From NCBI RefSeq assembly GCF_002192255.1, contig NZ_CP021768.1, positions 62,001 to 126,000 of the forward strand: a stretch of DNA of 64,000 nucleotides, in the 5' to 3' direction. A program made the translations under genes and the position numbers. Each line of letters opens with the position of its first letter. Position 1 is the stretch's first letter. The stretch is from Stenotrophomonas sp. WZN-1. Lineage in GTDB: Bacteria > Pseudomonadota > Gammaproteobacteria > Xanthomonadales > Xanthomonadaceae. Of the stretch, positions 45,301-55,308 are shown in pieces. The notes beneath the pieces were generated by a model. It saw nothing but the letters and a program-made list of their open reading frames with translations. It had not been told where the DNA came from and did not search any database.

Positions 45301-46012
45301 GCAGCACGATGCGGCGCGCCATCGGGTCGACCTCGACCGAGGCCGACGATTCCACCGTCTCGGCGATGGTCTTGAAGCCGACCCAGCGGCCGGTATAGCG
45401 GCTCATTGCCCAGCCCAGCAGGCCCATGTCGAGGATGTCCTGCACGCCGGCCGGATTCAGCACCGGCATCATCGCGCTGACGAACTCGTCCTCGCTGCCA
45501 TGCGGCAGGGTTGAACTGCGGCAGGCGTGGTCATCGGCGGCCAGCGCCAGCACGCCGCCGTAGCGCGAGGTGCCGGCGGCATTGGCGTGCTTGAACACGT
45601 CGCCGCAGCGGTCCACGCCCGGGCCCTTGCCGTACCACATGCCGAACACGCCCTGCACGTTGGCGCCGGGGAACAGGTTGGTCTGCTGGGTGCCCCACAC
45701 CATGGTGGCGCCCAGGTCCTCGTTCAGGCCGGGGGTGAACTTCACCTTGGCCGCGTCCAGGTGCTTGCGCGCGCGCCACAGTTCCAGATCGAAGCCGCCC
45801 AGCGGGCTGCCACGGTAGCCACTGACGAAGCCGGCGCTGTCGATGCCTTCGTGCGCGTCGCGCAGCCGCTGCATCAACGGCAGTTTCACCAGCGCCTGCA
45901 CGCCACTCAGGTAGATCCGCCCCTCGTTGCGGGTGTACTTGTGGTCGAGCGTGTAGTCACGGTCGATCAGGTCGGCGGAAGAGGGCGAAGTGAGTTGCGC
46001 GGTACTGGTCAT
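42326..46012 (-). CDS. Fused indolepyruvate ferredoxin oxidoreductase
   Basis: 1228-aa 2-oxoacid:ferredoxin oxidoreductase of the indolepyruvate type (alpha and beta/gamma parts in one chain). It oxidatively decarboxylates arylpyruvates to acyl-CoA in aromatic amino acid breakdown. Regions: N-terminal pyrimidine/TPP domain (GFVSGYRGSPLGGFD), TPP-binding GIGCHYMVTWMDR with HMGGEGVTWAGQAPF, a [4Fe-4S] cysteine set (CEGCGDCGKKSFCV, then CNKDYSCVNGFCP), and the gamma domain GVGGTGVVTIGALLGMAGH. ATG 46012 (MTSTAQL) chosen; no good homology precedes it. Divergent from the TPR protein gene. Confidence 0.92.
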   Translation of the reverse strand: MTSTAQLTSPSSADLIDRDYTLDHKYTRNEGRIYLSGVQALVKLPLMQRLRDAHEGIDSAGFVSGYRGSPLGGFDLELWRARKHLDAAKVKFTPGLNEDLGATMVWGTQQTNLFPGANVQGVFGMWYGKGPGVDRCGDVFKHANAAGTSRYGGVLALAADDHACRSSTLPHGSEDEFVSAMMPVLNPAGVQDILDMGLLGWAMSRYTGRWVGFKTIAETVESSASVEVDPMARRIVLPEDFEMPSGGLNIRWPDPPLDQEMRLHRYAVKAAQAFARANGIDKVVMDAPRARLGIVTTGKSYLDVLQALEYLGLDEAACADIGIRVYKVGMTWPLEPQGIARFAQGLEDIIVVEEKRAFIERQMKEQFFNWPASWGQRPSIVGKYDESGEWILPSTGELTPATIAGVIGRRIQKFFNNESIEQRLQWMQEKEAELALPRASFPRVPHYCSGCPHNTSTNVPEGSRALAGIGCHYMVTWMDRSTDTFTHMGGEGVTWAGQAPFTDTPHVFQNLGDGTYFHSGSLAIRQAVAAGVNITYKILYNDAVAMTGGQPVDGPLSVPDIAKQMRAEGIHTIVVLSDNISKWTGQREHFPSDVEFHDRSELDAVQKRLREVKGVSILIYEQTCATEKRRRRKRGKLEDPQKRVLINSLVCEGCGDCGKKSFCVSVLPKETEFGRKREIDQSNCNKDYSCVNGFCPSFVTVHGGQPRKGSKRDASTLLDNLPAPTLRGTLEQPWNILITGVGGTGVVTIGALLGMAGHLEGKGATVLDQTGLAQKGGAVTTHIRIARRPEDIHAVRIAAGEADLVLGCDMVVVNDYWALSKVRAGRSQVVLNTYEAMPGTFTTRPDMQFPAADIVAGVRVALGGQEPLLLDATQLATALLGDAIAANLFILGYAWQQGLVPLSFDSLMRAIELNGAAVAMNQQAFAWGRLAVVDPQAVQQAAGLVRNRHTDTESTPGPLHPLPPGEWEGNEWGATAAPRNTGDERELRGLPSHGGDVAFLPLDDARLSRSLDEMIERRAAFLVEYQDAAYANRYRSLVERVRAAEADRIGGSTALTETVARYLFKLMAYKDEYEVARLYTSGDFQRRLQQQFEGDYQLRFHLAPPLFARKDEQGRLLKKEYGPWMFKAFGLLARLKFLRGGRFDAFGRTAERRMERKLIGDYEATVQVLLDGLDDDRLALAVEIASVPEHIRGFGHVKEAHVEQAKAREAALLAQWRNPKALHIVQVA

Positions 46013-46181
46013 GGCTGGCCCGGTCAGGATCGGCTGGCACCGGCCGCGTGCGGGCACGCGGCGGGAAAGGCGCGAATTGTAGCAGTGGGGCCCTTCCGCC
46101 CCGGCACTCGCGCGGGCGGCCATGCTGCGGTTAGGATCAGGGAGAGAGAGGGAGGCTGCGGTTGCGGCCTGGGGAGAAGGG

Positions 46182-46817
46182 ATGTCAGTTGCAGGAAAGA
46201 TCCTGGGCAGCATGTTGCTGGTCTCGGGAACGGCCCCGGTGTGGGCCGCGCCGGCGGTGCCGGCACCACAGGAGTTCTACTTCGACAGCGATGCGGCCGC
46301 CGTGCCCATGATCGTGGTCCAGTCCGACGGGGATGCGCTGGTGGCGCAGCTGCTCAAGCAGCGCGAGCGCGGCCGGCGTACCGTGGAGGCCACCGTGCAG
46401 CTGGCGTCGGTGGCCATTGCCCAGGGCCGCACCGAACTGGGCGAACAGCTGTATCGCGAAGCGCTGAAGGATGCGCCGGTGCAGGGCAGCCTGGGCCGTG
46501 GCGTGCGCTGGAACTACGGCTGGGACCTGCTGCGTCAGGGCCAGCCCGAGGCAGCGCTGGAGCAATGGCAGGCCGCCGCCGGCGGTTCGCTGAGCAAGCC
46601 GGGCTGGTTGCCACCCACCTATGCGCTGGCGTTGTGGCGGGCCGGGCAGAAGCAGGAGGCGGTGCAGTGGTATGCCGCAGCGGTGCGTACCGAGCCGACG
46701 CAATGGAGCGACAGCAGCCGTTATGCGGAATTGTTGCCGTTGTGGCGTGACGACGAGCGGGCCTCGCTGGCGGAAGTGCAGCAGGCCTGGGCGGCCGCCC
46801 CGCCGGCCTGGCCCTGA
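46182..46817 (+). CDS. Exported TPR-like protein
   Basis: 211 aa. Signal peptide (ILGSMLLVSGTAPVWAAPA), then helical repeats resembling tetratricopeptide pairs: VEATVQLASVAIAQGRTELGEQLYREALKDAP, WNYGWDLLRQGQPEAALEQWQAAA, and YALALWRAGQKQEAVQWYAAAV. Likely a periplasmic scaffold; no partner can be named. GGAG lies 5 nt before ATG 46182. Confidence 0.8.
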   Translation: MSVAGKILGSMLLVSGTAPVWAAPAVPAPQEFYFDSDAAAVPMIVVQSDGDALVAQLLKQRERGRRTVEATVQLASVAIAQGRTELGEQLYREALKDAPVQGSLGRGVRWNYGWDLLRQGQPEAALEQWQAAAGGSLSKPGWLPPTYALALWRAGQKQEAVQWYAAAVRTEPTQWSDSSRYAELLPLWRDDERASLAEVQQAWAAAPPAWP

Positions 46818-46857
46818 GGGAAGGGGTTCGGCCGGGTTGCACCCGGCACCCGCAGAG

Positions 46858-46919
46858 GCAACAGCCGAAGCAACAGCCGAAGCAACAGCCGAAGCAACAG
46901 CCGAAGCAACAGCAACAGC
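46858..46919. repeat. GCAACAGCCGAA tandem tract
   Basis: Five tandem near-identical 12-bp units (GCAACAGCCGAA) ending in GCAACAGCAACAG, next to nested-hairpin copy 4 in the 618-bp gap 46818-47435. Hexamer-based; a possible slippage tract. Confidence 0.92.
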
Positions 46920-46938
46920 GGGCAATCCGCGGGATGGC

Positions 46939-49673
<2,735 letters not shown>

Positions 49674-49711
49674 CGCTGCACGTCTCCACCCTCTTTTCAT
49701 GGAAAACCGCG

Positions 49712-50188
49712 ATGCGTGAATTGATCCTGCTGCGCCATGCCCATGCCGAACCCGCCGTTTCCGGCCAGGCCGACCTCGACCGGCCGCTGTCGCCGGTAGG
49801 GCTCGCCGAGGCCGAAGCCGCCGGCAAGTGGTTGAAGGAAAACAACCTGTTGCCCGACTGCGTGCTGTGCTCGCCGTCGCGACGCACCCGCGAGACCCTG
49901 GAAGCGGTGATGACGGCCATCGGCTATGTCGAAAAGCGCCTGGAAGACCGTATCTACGAAGCCACCCCGGGCACCCTGGCGGCGCTGGTGGACGAGCGCC
50001 GTGACCTGGACCGGGTGTTGATCGTCGGCCACAACCCGGGGCTGGAGCAGCTGGTGGCCCTGATGACCGACGGCACCAGCAGTGACTATCGCGGCATGCC
50101 GCCGGGCGGCGTGGCTGTCCTCGGTTTCCCGCGCGAGTCCTTGATCGAACCGGGCGTGGCCAGCCTGAACGCGTTCTGGTGGCCGTGA
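49712..50188 (+). CDS. sixA: SixA-type phosphohistidine phosphatase
   Basis: 158 aa histidine-phosphatase-superfamily protein. Catalytic LRHAHAEP at the N-terminus (RHA rather than RHG, as in SixA), second Arg in SPSRRTRET, and the catalytic His in IVGHNPGLEQL. E. coli SixA (161 aa) dephosphorylates Hpt histidines of phosphorelays, including NPr of the nitrogen PTS. First of several plus-strand genes with very short gaps. Confidence 0.9.
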   Translation: MRELILLRHAHAEPAVSGQADLDRPLSPVGLAEAEAAGKWLKENNLLPDCVLCSPSRRTRETLEAVMTAIGYVEKRLEDRIYEATPGTLAALVDERRDLDRVLIVGHNPGLEQLVALMTDGTSSDYRGMPPGGVAVLGFPRESLIEPGVASLNAFWWP

Positions 50189-50192
50189 TCCG

Positions 50193-50810
50193 ATGAGCCT
50201 GGCGCGGCGCAGCCGCTTCCTGCTGCCCGCGTTGCTGGCGCTCGGCCCGGCCTGGGCCGCGGCGCCCCCACCGACCCCGTTGCCGCCCGTGTCCGCCGAA
50301 GCGCCACGGGTATTGCGCCTGGATACCCAGCGCTCGCGGATCGGCTTCGAGGTGCGCACCCGCTTCGGCCAGCGCATCGAAGGCGTGTTCCCGCACTTCG
50401 AGGGGCGCATCGAGATCCTGTCCGATGGTCGCCACCAGGTGCACCTGAAGATGTTCACCCGTTCGGTGGAGATCCCCGGCAAGCCGCGCTATACCGGCTG
50501 GATGCGTGGCGAGGAGTTCTTCGATGCCGGGCGCCATCCGGTGGTCGAGTTCGACTCGCTGCCGTACTGGCCGGAGACCGTGGAACAGGGCGGCGACATC
50601 AATGGCCGGCTGACCCTGCGCGGCGTCAGCCATCCCGAGTCGCTGCGGGTCGAGAAAGCGGAGTGCGCCCGACCCGGCTATGATTGCGACGTCGTCAGCC
50701 GCGGTACCGTGCAGCGAGGCCGGTATGGAATGGACAGCTGGCAGCTTGCCTTGAGTGACCGAGTGACTTTCGTATTGCGTGCGCGCCTGAGCGAGGCGCC
50801 GAAACCGTGA
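50193..50810 (+). CDS. YceI-family periplasmic protein
   Basis: 205 aa. Signal peptide (RRSRFLLPALLALGPAWAAA), Pro-rich linker, then the YceI lipocalin-like barrel: DTQRSRIGFEVRTRFGQRIEG, FDAGRHPVVEFDSLPYW, and GRLTLRGVSHPESL. YceI proteins bind isoprenoid or lipid molecules. It starts 4 bp after sixA, and its stop overlaps the next start (GTGA), coupling it to a phospholipase D-type lipoprotein. Confidence 0.9.
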   Translation: MSLARRSRFLLPALLALGPAWAAAPPPTPLPPVSAEAPRVLRLDTQRSRIGFEVRTRFGQRIEGVFPHFEGRIEILSDGRHQVHLKMFTRSVEIPGKPRYTGWMRGEEFFDAGRHPVVEFDSLPYWPETVEQGGDINGRLTLRGVSHPESLRVEKAECARPGYDCDVVSRGTVQRGRYGMDSWQLALSDRVTFVLRARLSEAPKP

Positions 50811-52855
50811 ACCTCCTGCTGCGTGTACTGGCGCTGGCAACCGTGTTGCTGGGCAGCGGTTGTGCATCGCTCTCGCATGCCGAGCGTGACCGTGCCGAAG
50901 CGATCGCCGTGCAGGCGCGCTCGACCGACGTCGACTGCCAGCGCGCCGACCGCTGCGCGCAGGACTCGCCGCTGCGTGCGCTGGCCGGGCGGGCGTTCAC
51001 CGAATCCACCCCGGAACAGCCGCGCCACTACGCCACCCTGCTCGACGAGGGCGAGGGCGCCCTGGTGGCGCGCCTGAACCTGCTGCGCAGCGCCACCCGC
51101 AGCATCGACCTGCAGACCTACATCTTCGACAAGGACGACAGCGCCCGGCTGGTCATCGACGAGCTGCTGGCCGCCTCGCGGCGCGGGGTGAAGGTGCGGG
51201 TGCTGATCGACCAGCTCTCGGCGATCTCCGACCTGCAGATCCTCGGCGCGCTGTCCGGCGCGCACCAGAACTTCCAGCTGCGGGTCTACAATCCGACCTT
51301 CGGCAAGGCCAGGCTGAACTACTTCGACTACGCCGGCAGCGTGCTGTGCTGCTTCCGCCGCTTCAACCAGCGCATGCACAACAAGCTGCTGGTGATCGAC
51401 GATGCGATCGGCGTGGTCGGTGGCCGCAACTACCAGGACGACTATTACGACTGGGATCGCGAGTACAACTTCCGCGACCGCGACGTGATGATCGCCGGCC
51501 CGGAGGCGCGGGCGATGGCGGCCAACTTCGATGCCTTCTGGCGCGCCAGGCGCAGCGTGCCGGCCGAGCGCCTGAACGATGTCGGCCGCACCCTGCTGCG
51601 CGAGGGCGTGCCGACCCTGCCGCCGGCCAGCTTCCGCCGCCCCGAACGGGTGCAGCGGGTCAGTGCCGAAGCCAACGACATGGACTTCGTCAGCCGTTCC
51701 TTCGTCGATACCGCGTTGCCGGTGGCCTCGGTGCGCTATGTCGCCGACCTGCCGCGCAAGCACCGGCGCGAGAAGGCCGATGCGCCGCTGGCCGGACAGC
51801 ACGTGACCGAGCCGCAGCTGGATGCACTGATCGCCGGCGCGCAGAAGGAAGTGATCCTGCAGACGCCATACCTGGTGCTGTCCAAGCCGGCGCAGAAGCT
51901 GTTCCGCGAGCTGCGCAAGCGCCCGCAGCCGCCGCGCGTGGTGGTGTCCAGCAACAGCCTGGCGGCTACCGACAACCCGATCGTCTATGCGCTGTCGTAC
52001 AAGTACAAGCGGCGCAACATGCGCGAACTGGGCTTCAACATCTTCGAATACAAGCCGTTCCCGCTGGATGCACCGGTCGATTACCGCAACCTGCTGCCCG
52101 ACCCGATCGCCGCGCCCGAAGGCGATGATGACAGCGGGCGTAACCCGCTGATCGGCGGCAGCGCTGCCGGCAGCAATGCCGGCGACGGCCGCGATGAGCC
52201 GCCGGCACCCACCGGCAAGCAGGGCCCGGTGAATCCGCGCACCGGCAGCGCCTACCAGAACGCGCGCGAGCGCCGCCGCGCGGCCGGCAGCGAGGTCGAA
52301 ACGCGCCTGCTGCGCACCGAGACCCGGCCTTCGTTCCTGGGCAGCAAGGCGGTCAACAAGCCGTTGCCGGTCACCCGCAAGGGCGCGCGCATGGGCCTGC
52401 ACGCCAAGTCGCTGGTGGTCGATCGCCGTATCGGCGTGGTCGGTACCCACAACTTCGATCCGCGCAGCGAGAACTACAACACCGAAGGCGCGGTGATCAT
52501 CGACGACCCGGCCTTCGCCGAGCAGCTGGCCGAGAGCATCCTGCGCGACACCCATCCGCAGAACTCGTGGACGGTGGCGCCGCGGGCCAAGCCGCCGGTG
52601 CTGTCCGGGCTCAACTACAGCGTCGGCAAAGCCTCCGAAGCATTGCCGATCCTCGACTTCTGGCCGTGGCGCTATGCCACCGACTACGAGTTCAAGCCTG
52701 GCCCGGACTGCCCGCAGCCGCTGCCACGGCAGGACCCGGGCTTCCACCGCTGCTATGTCGCCGTGGGCGACTTCCCCGAGGTCAATGTCGGCCCGAAGTG
52801 GCTGCTGGTACGCATGCTGACCGCATTCGGCGCTGGCCTCGTTCCCATCCTCTGA
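50807..52855 (+). CDS. Phospholipase D / ClsC-like lipoprotein
   Basis: 682 aa with GTG start. Lipobox LGSGC (Cys about 19). Two HKD motifs: HNKLLVIDD with GGRNYQDDY, and HAKSLVVDR with GTHNFDPRSEN. This is the arrangement of cardiolipin synthase C-type enzymes, though a phospholipase cannot be excluded. An insert of about 75 residues rich in Gly, Asp and Pro (ending TGKQGPVNPRTGSAYQNARE) precedes the second HKD. Cell-envelope location; the YceI partner may carry lipid or prenyl substrates. Confidence 0.9.
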   Translation: MNLLLRVLALATVLLGSGCASLSHAERDRAEAIAVQARSTDVDCQRADRCAQDSPLRALAGRAFTESTPEQPRHYATLLDEGEGALVARLNLLRSATRSIDLQTYIFDKDDSARLVIDELLAASRRGVKVRVLIDQLSAISDLQILGALSGAHQNFQLRVYNPTFGKARLNYFDYAGSVLCCFRRFNQRMHNKLLVIDDAIGVVGGRNYQDDYYDWDREYNFRDRDVMIAGPEARAMAANFDAFWRARRSVPAERLNDVGRTLLREGVPTLPPASFRRPERVQRVSAEANDMDFVSRSFVDTALPVASVRYVADLPRKHRREKADAPLAGQHVTEPQLDALIAGAQKEVILQTPYLVLSKPAQKLFRELRKRPQPPRVVVSSNSLAATDNPIVYALSYKYKRRNMRELGFNIFEYKPFPLDAPVDYRNLLPDPIAAPEGDDDSGRNPLIGGSAAGSNAGDGRDEPPAPTGKQGPVNPRTGSAYQNARERRRAAGSEVETRLLRTETRPSFLGSKAVNKPLPVTRKGARMGLHAKSLVVDRRIGVVGTHNFDPRSENYNTEGAVIIDDPAFAEQLAESILRDTHPQNSWTVAPRAKPPVLSGLNYSVGKASEALPILDFWPWRYATDYEFKPGPDCPQPLPRQDPGFHRCYVAVGDFPEVNVGPKWLLVRMLTAFGAGLVPIL

Positions 52856-52865
52856 AGGTGCCCGC

Positions 52866-53300
52866 ATGACCCAGGTGTTCCGCGAAGCCGTTTCCCTCGA
52901 GCAGCTCAACACGCTCAGCCGCAACACCGCGATCGAGTCGCTGGGCATCGTCTTCAGCGCGGCCGGTGACGACTGGCTGCAGGCCACCATGCCGGTGGAC
53001 GAGCGCACCCGCCAGCCCTACGGCATCCTGCATGGCGGCGCGTCGGTGGTGCTGGCCGAGACCCTGGGCAGCAGCGCCGGCAACCTGTGCGTGGATACGG
53101 CAAAGCAGATCTGCGTGGGCCTGGAAATCAACGCCAACCACGTGCGTGCGGTGCGTTCGGGCACGGTGACCGGCACCGCCCGCGCGCTGCACGTGGGCCG
53201 CAGCACCCAGCTGTGGGAGATCCGCATCGAGGACGAGCAGGGCCGGCTGGTGTGCATCTCGCGGCTGACCCTGGCGGTGGTGGCGGCCGGCCACGGCTGA
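52866..53300 (+). CDS. Hotdog-fold acyl-CoA thioesterase (MenI/YdiI/EntH type)
   Basis: 144 aa. Signature YGILHGGASVVLAETLGSSAG with the catalytic Glu after the HGG loop, then ICVGLEINANHVRAVRSG. Matches PaaI-like thioesterases that hydrolyse aryl- or acyl-CoA. Starts 10 bp after the phospholipase D gene; AAGGTG is the ribosome site. Confidence 0.92.
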   Translation: MTQVFREAVSLEQLNTLSRNTAIESLGIVFSAAGDDWLQATMPVDERTRQPYGILHGGASVVLAETLGSSAGNLCVDTAKQICVGLEINANHVRAVRSGTVTGTARALHVGRSTQLWEIRIEDEQGRLVCISRLTLAVVAAGHG

Positions 53301-53418
53301 GCCCCGGACGGACGGCGACGGCAGCGGAACCCAGCGTTCCCCGCCGATTGCCCCGGTCGATGGGTGTTATGGCCTAAATCGGCTGGCAGCGATGACGGCC
53401 CTCCGGTATCGTGCGCGG

Positions 53419-54210
53419 ATGACTTCCCCCACTCCGGCCCCCCGCGGCGGCGTGGCGCGTGTGTGCCGTTACCTGTACCGCGTACCGCTGCTGTTGGTCC
53501 ACATCGTCGTGTTCCTGCCGCTCATCCTGATTGGCATGCTTCGGCCGTGGGGCGAACTGCGCGTGGGCGAAGCGACCTTCGGTGCCAAGGTGGTCAACTG
53601 GTGGCAGGGCGGGCTGATGTGGATCTTCGGCTTCCGCCTGGTGCAGATCGGCAGGCCGTTGTCCGGTGCCGTGCTGTTCGTCGCCAACCACGTCAGCTGG
53701 GTCGACATCTGCATCCTGCACAGCCAGCGCATGATGGGCTTCGTCGCCAAGCGCGAGATCGCCAGCTGGCCGCTGGTTGGTTGGCTCGCTGCGCGCGGGC
53801 AGACCATCTTCCACCAGCGCGGCAACACCGAATCGCTCGGTGGCGTGATGCAGGTGATGGCCGATCGCCTGCGCGAAGGCAAGGCGGTGGGCGTGTTCCC
53901 GGAAGGGCGTACCCGCGGAGGCCATGAAGTGGGCCCGTTCCATGCCCGCATCTTCCAGGCCGCGGTTGAAACCGGCGTGCCGGTGCAGCCGGTGGCCCTG
54001 GTGTACGGCGTCAAGGGCGATGCGCAGACCATTGTCGCGTTCGGCCCCGGCGAGAGTTTCTTCGCCAATTTCCTGCGCCTGCTCGGTGAGCCGGCGCGGC
54101 GTGCGGAAGTGCATTTCCTGGCACCGATCGGTGCACAGGACCTGGAAGGCCGTCGGCGCATCGCGGAGACTTCGCGCGCGCGCATCGTGGCGGCCATGAG
54201 CACGCAGTGA
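53419..54210 (+). CDS. PlsC-type acyltransferase
   Basis: 263 aa 1-acylglycerol-3-phosphate (or lyso-ornithine) acyltransferase. N-terminal membrane helix VPLLLVHIVVFLPLILIGML; NHVSWVD (H-x4-D catalytic motif), GVFPEGRTRGG substrate motif, PVQPVAL. The exact acceptor is uncertain. ATG 53419 chosen over an ATG 27 bp upstream because the longer leader is not family-like. The next gene follows after 7 bp. Confidence 0.88.
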   Translation: MTSPTPAPRGGVARVCRYLYRVPLLLVHIVVFLPLILIGMLRPWGELRVGEATFGAKVVNWWQGGLMWIFGFRLVQIGRPLSGAVLFVANHVSWVDICILHSQRMMGFVAKREIASWPLVGWLAARGQTIFHQRGNTESLGGVMQVMADRLREGKAVGVFPEGRTRGGHEVGPFHARIFQAAVETGVPVQPVALVYGVKGDAQTIVAFGPGESFFANFLRLLGEPARRAEVHFLAPIGAQDLEGRRRIAETSRARIVAAMSTQ

Positions 54211-54217
54211 GGCTGCG

Positions 54218-55252
54218 GTGGCCCTGATCCCGCCACCCGTCCCGGACGCCGGCACGCCGACGCTGCATGCGGCTGACTACCAGCCGCCGCGCTGGCTGCG
54301 CAATCCGCACCTGCAATCGATGCTCAGCTCCAGCCGCATGCGCCTGCAGCGCGGCCTGCTGCTGCTGGCCGCGACCGGCGCGATCAGTGAAGAACTGATC
54401 CTCGACGGCGGCGATGGCGTGCGCCTGCAGGGCTGGCACAGCCACGTCGAAGGCCGCGAACCCAAGGGCATGGCTCTGCTGCTGCACGGCTGGGAAGGCA
54501 GCGCCGAATCCAGCTACATGCGCATGGCGGCCGCGCGCATGCTCGAACAGGGTTTCGACGTGGTGCGGCTGAATTTCCGCGACCACGGCAATACCCATCA
54601 TCTCAACCCCGGCATCTTCCACTCCAACCTGATCGACGAAGTGGTGCATGCCGCAGGCGATATCGCACAGCGCTGGCCGCAGCTGCCGCTGGTGGCGGCC
54701 GGTTATTCGCTGGGCGGCAACTTCGTGCTGCGCCTGGCCCTGCGTGCGCCGGCCGCCGGCGTGCCGCTGCTGCGCGTGGCCTCGGTATGCCCGGTGCTGG
54801 ACCCGGCGCTGACCATGGAAAGCATCGAGAATGGCCCGGCGATGTACGACTGGTACTTCCGCCGCAAGTGGGCCGGTTCGCTGCGGCGCAAGCGTGATCT
54901 GTTCCCCGAACTGAGCGACTGCGACGACCGCGTGCTGAAGCTGGATATCCGCGCGTTGACCGCCTGGCTGGTCGAGCGCCACACCAGCTTCGGCTCGTTG
55001 CAGGCCTATTTCGATGGCTACTCGATTGCCGGCGATCGCCTGTCCACGCTGCAGGTGCCGGCCGACATCCTGATGGCGCAGGACGATCCGGTGATCCCGT
55101 ACGCGACTTTCAGCGACTGGCAGCTGCCGCGCCAGGCGCACCTGGAAACCGCCTGCTGGGGTGGCCACTGTGGCTTCCTGGAAAACTGGCGCGGCGACGG
55201 CTTCTCCGAGCGCTGGGTGGCGCAGCGCCTGCAGCGCGTGCTGCAAGGCTGA
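54218..55252 (+). CDS. YheT-like alpha/beta hydrolase
   Basis: 344 aa, GTG start (GAGG 5 nt upstream). Oxyanion motif LLLHGWEGSAESSYM, nucleophile elbow AAGYSLGGNFVL, Asp in MAQDDPVIPY, and His in GGHCGFLENW. Related to E. coli YheT and eukaryotic ABHD1/3, which act on lipid esters; together with the preceding acyltransferase this suggests lipid remodelling. Confidence 0.88.
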   Translation: MALIPPPVPDAGTPTLHAADYQPPRWLRNPHLQSMLSSSRMRLQRGLLLLAATGAISEELILDGGDGVRLQGWHSHVEGREPKGMALLLHGWEGSAESSYMRMAAARMLEQGFDVVRLNFRDHGNTHHLNPGIFHSNLIDEVVHAAGDIAQRWPQLPLVAAGYSLGGNFVLRLALRAPAAGVPLLRVASVCPVLDPALTMESIENGPAMYDWYFRRKWAGSLRRKRDLFPELSDCDDRVLKLDIRALTAWLVERHTSFGSLQAYFDGYSIAGDRLSTLQVPADILMAQDDPVIPYATFSDWQLPRQAHLETACWGGHCGFLENWRGDGFSERWVAQRLQRVLQG

Positions 55253-55308
55253 ACCGGCACGGGCGCGCAGGCCGCTACAATGCGGGTTTGCCCTTGAACC
55301 GGACCGCC

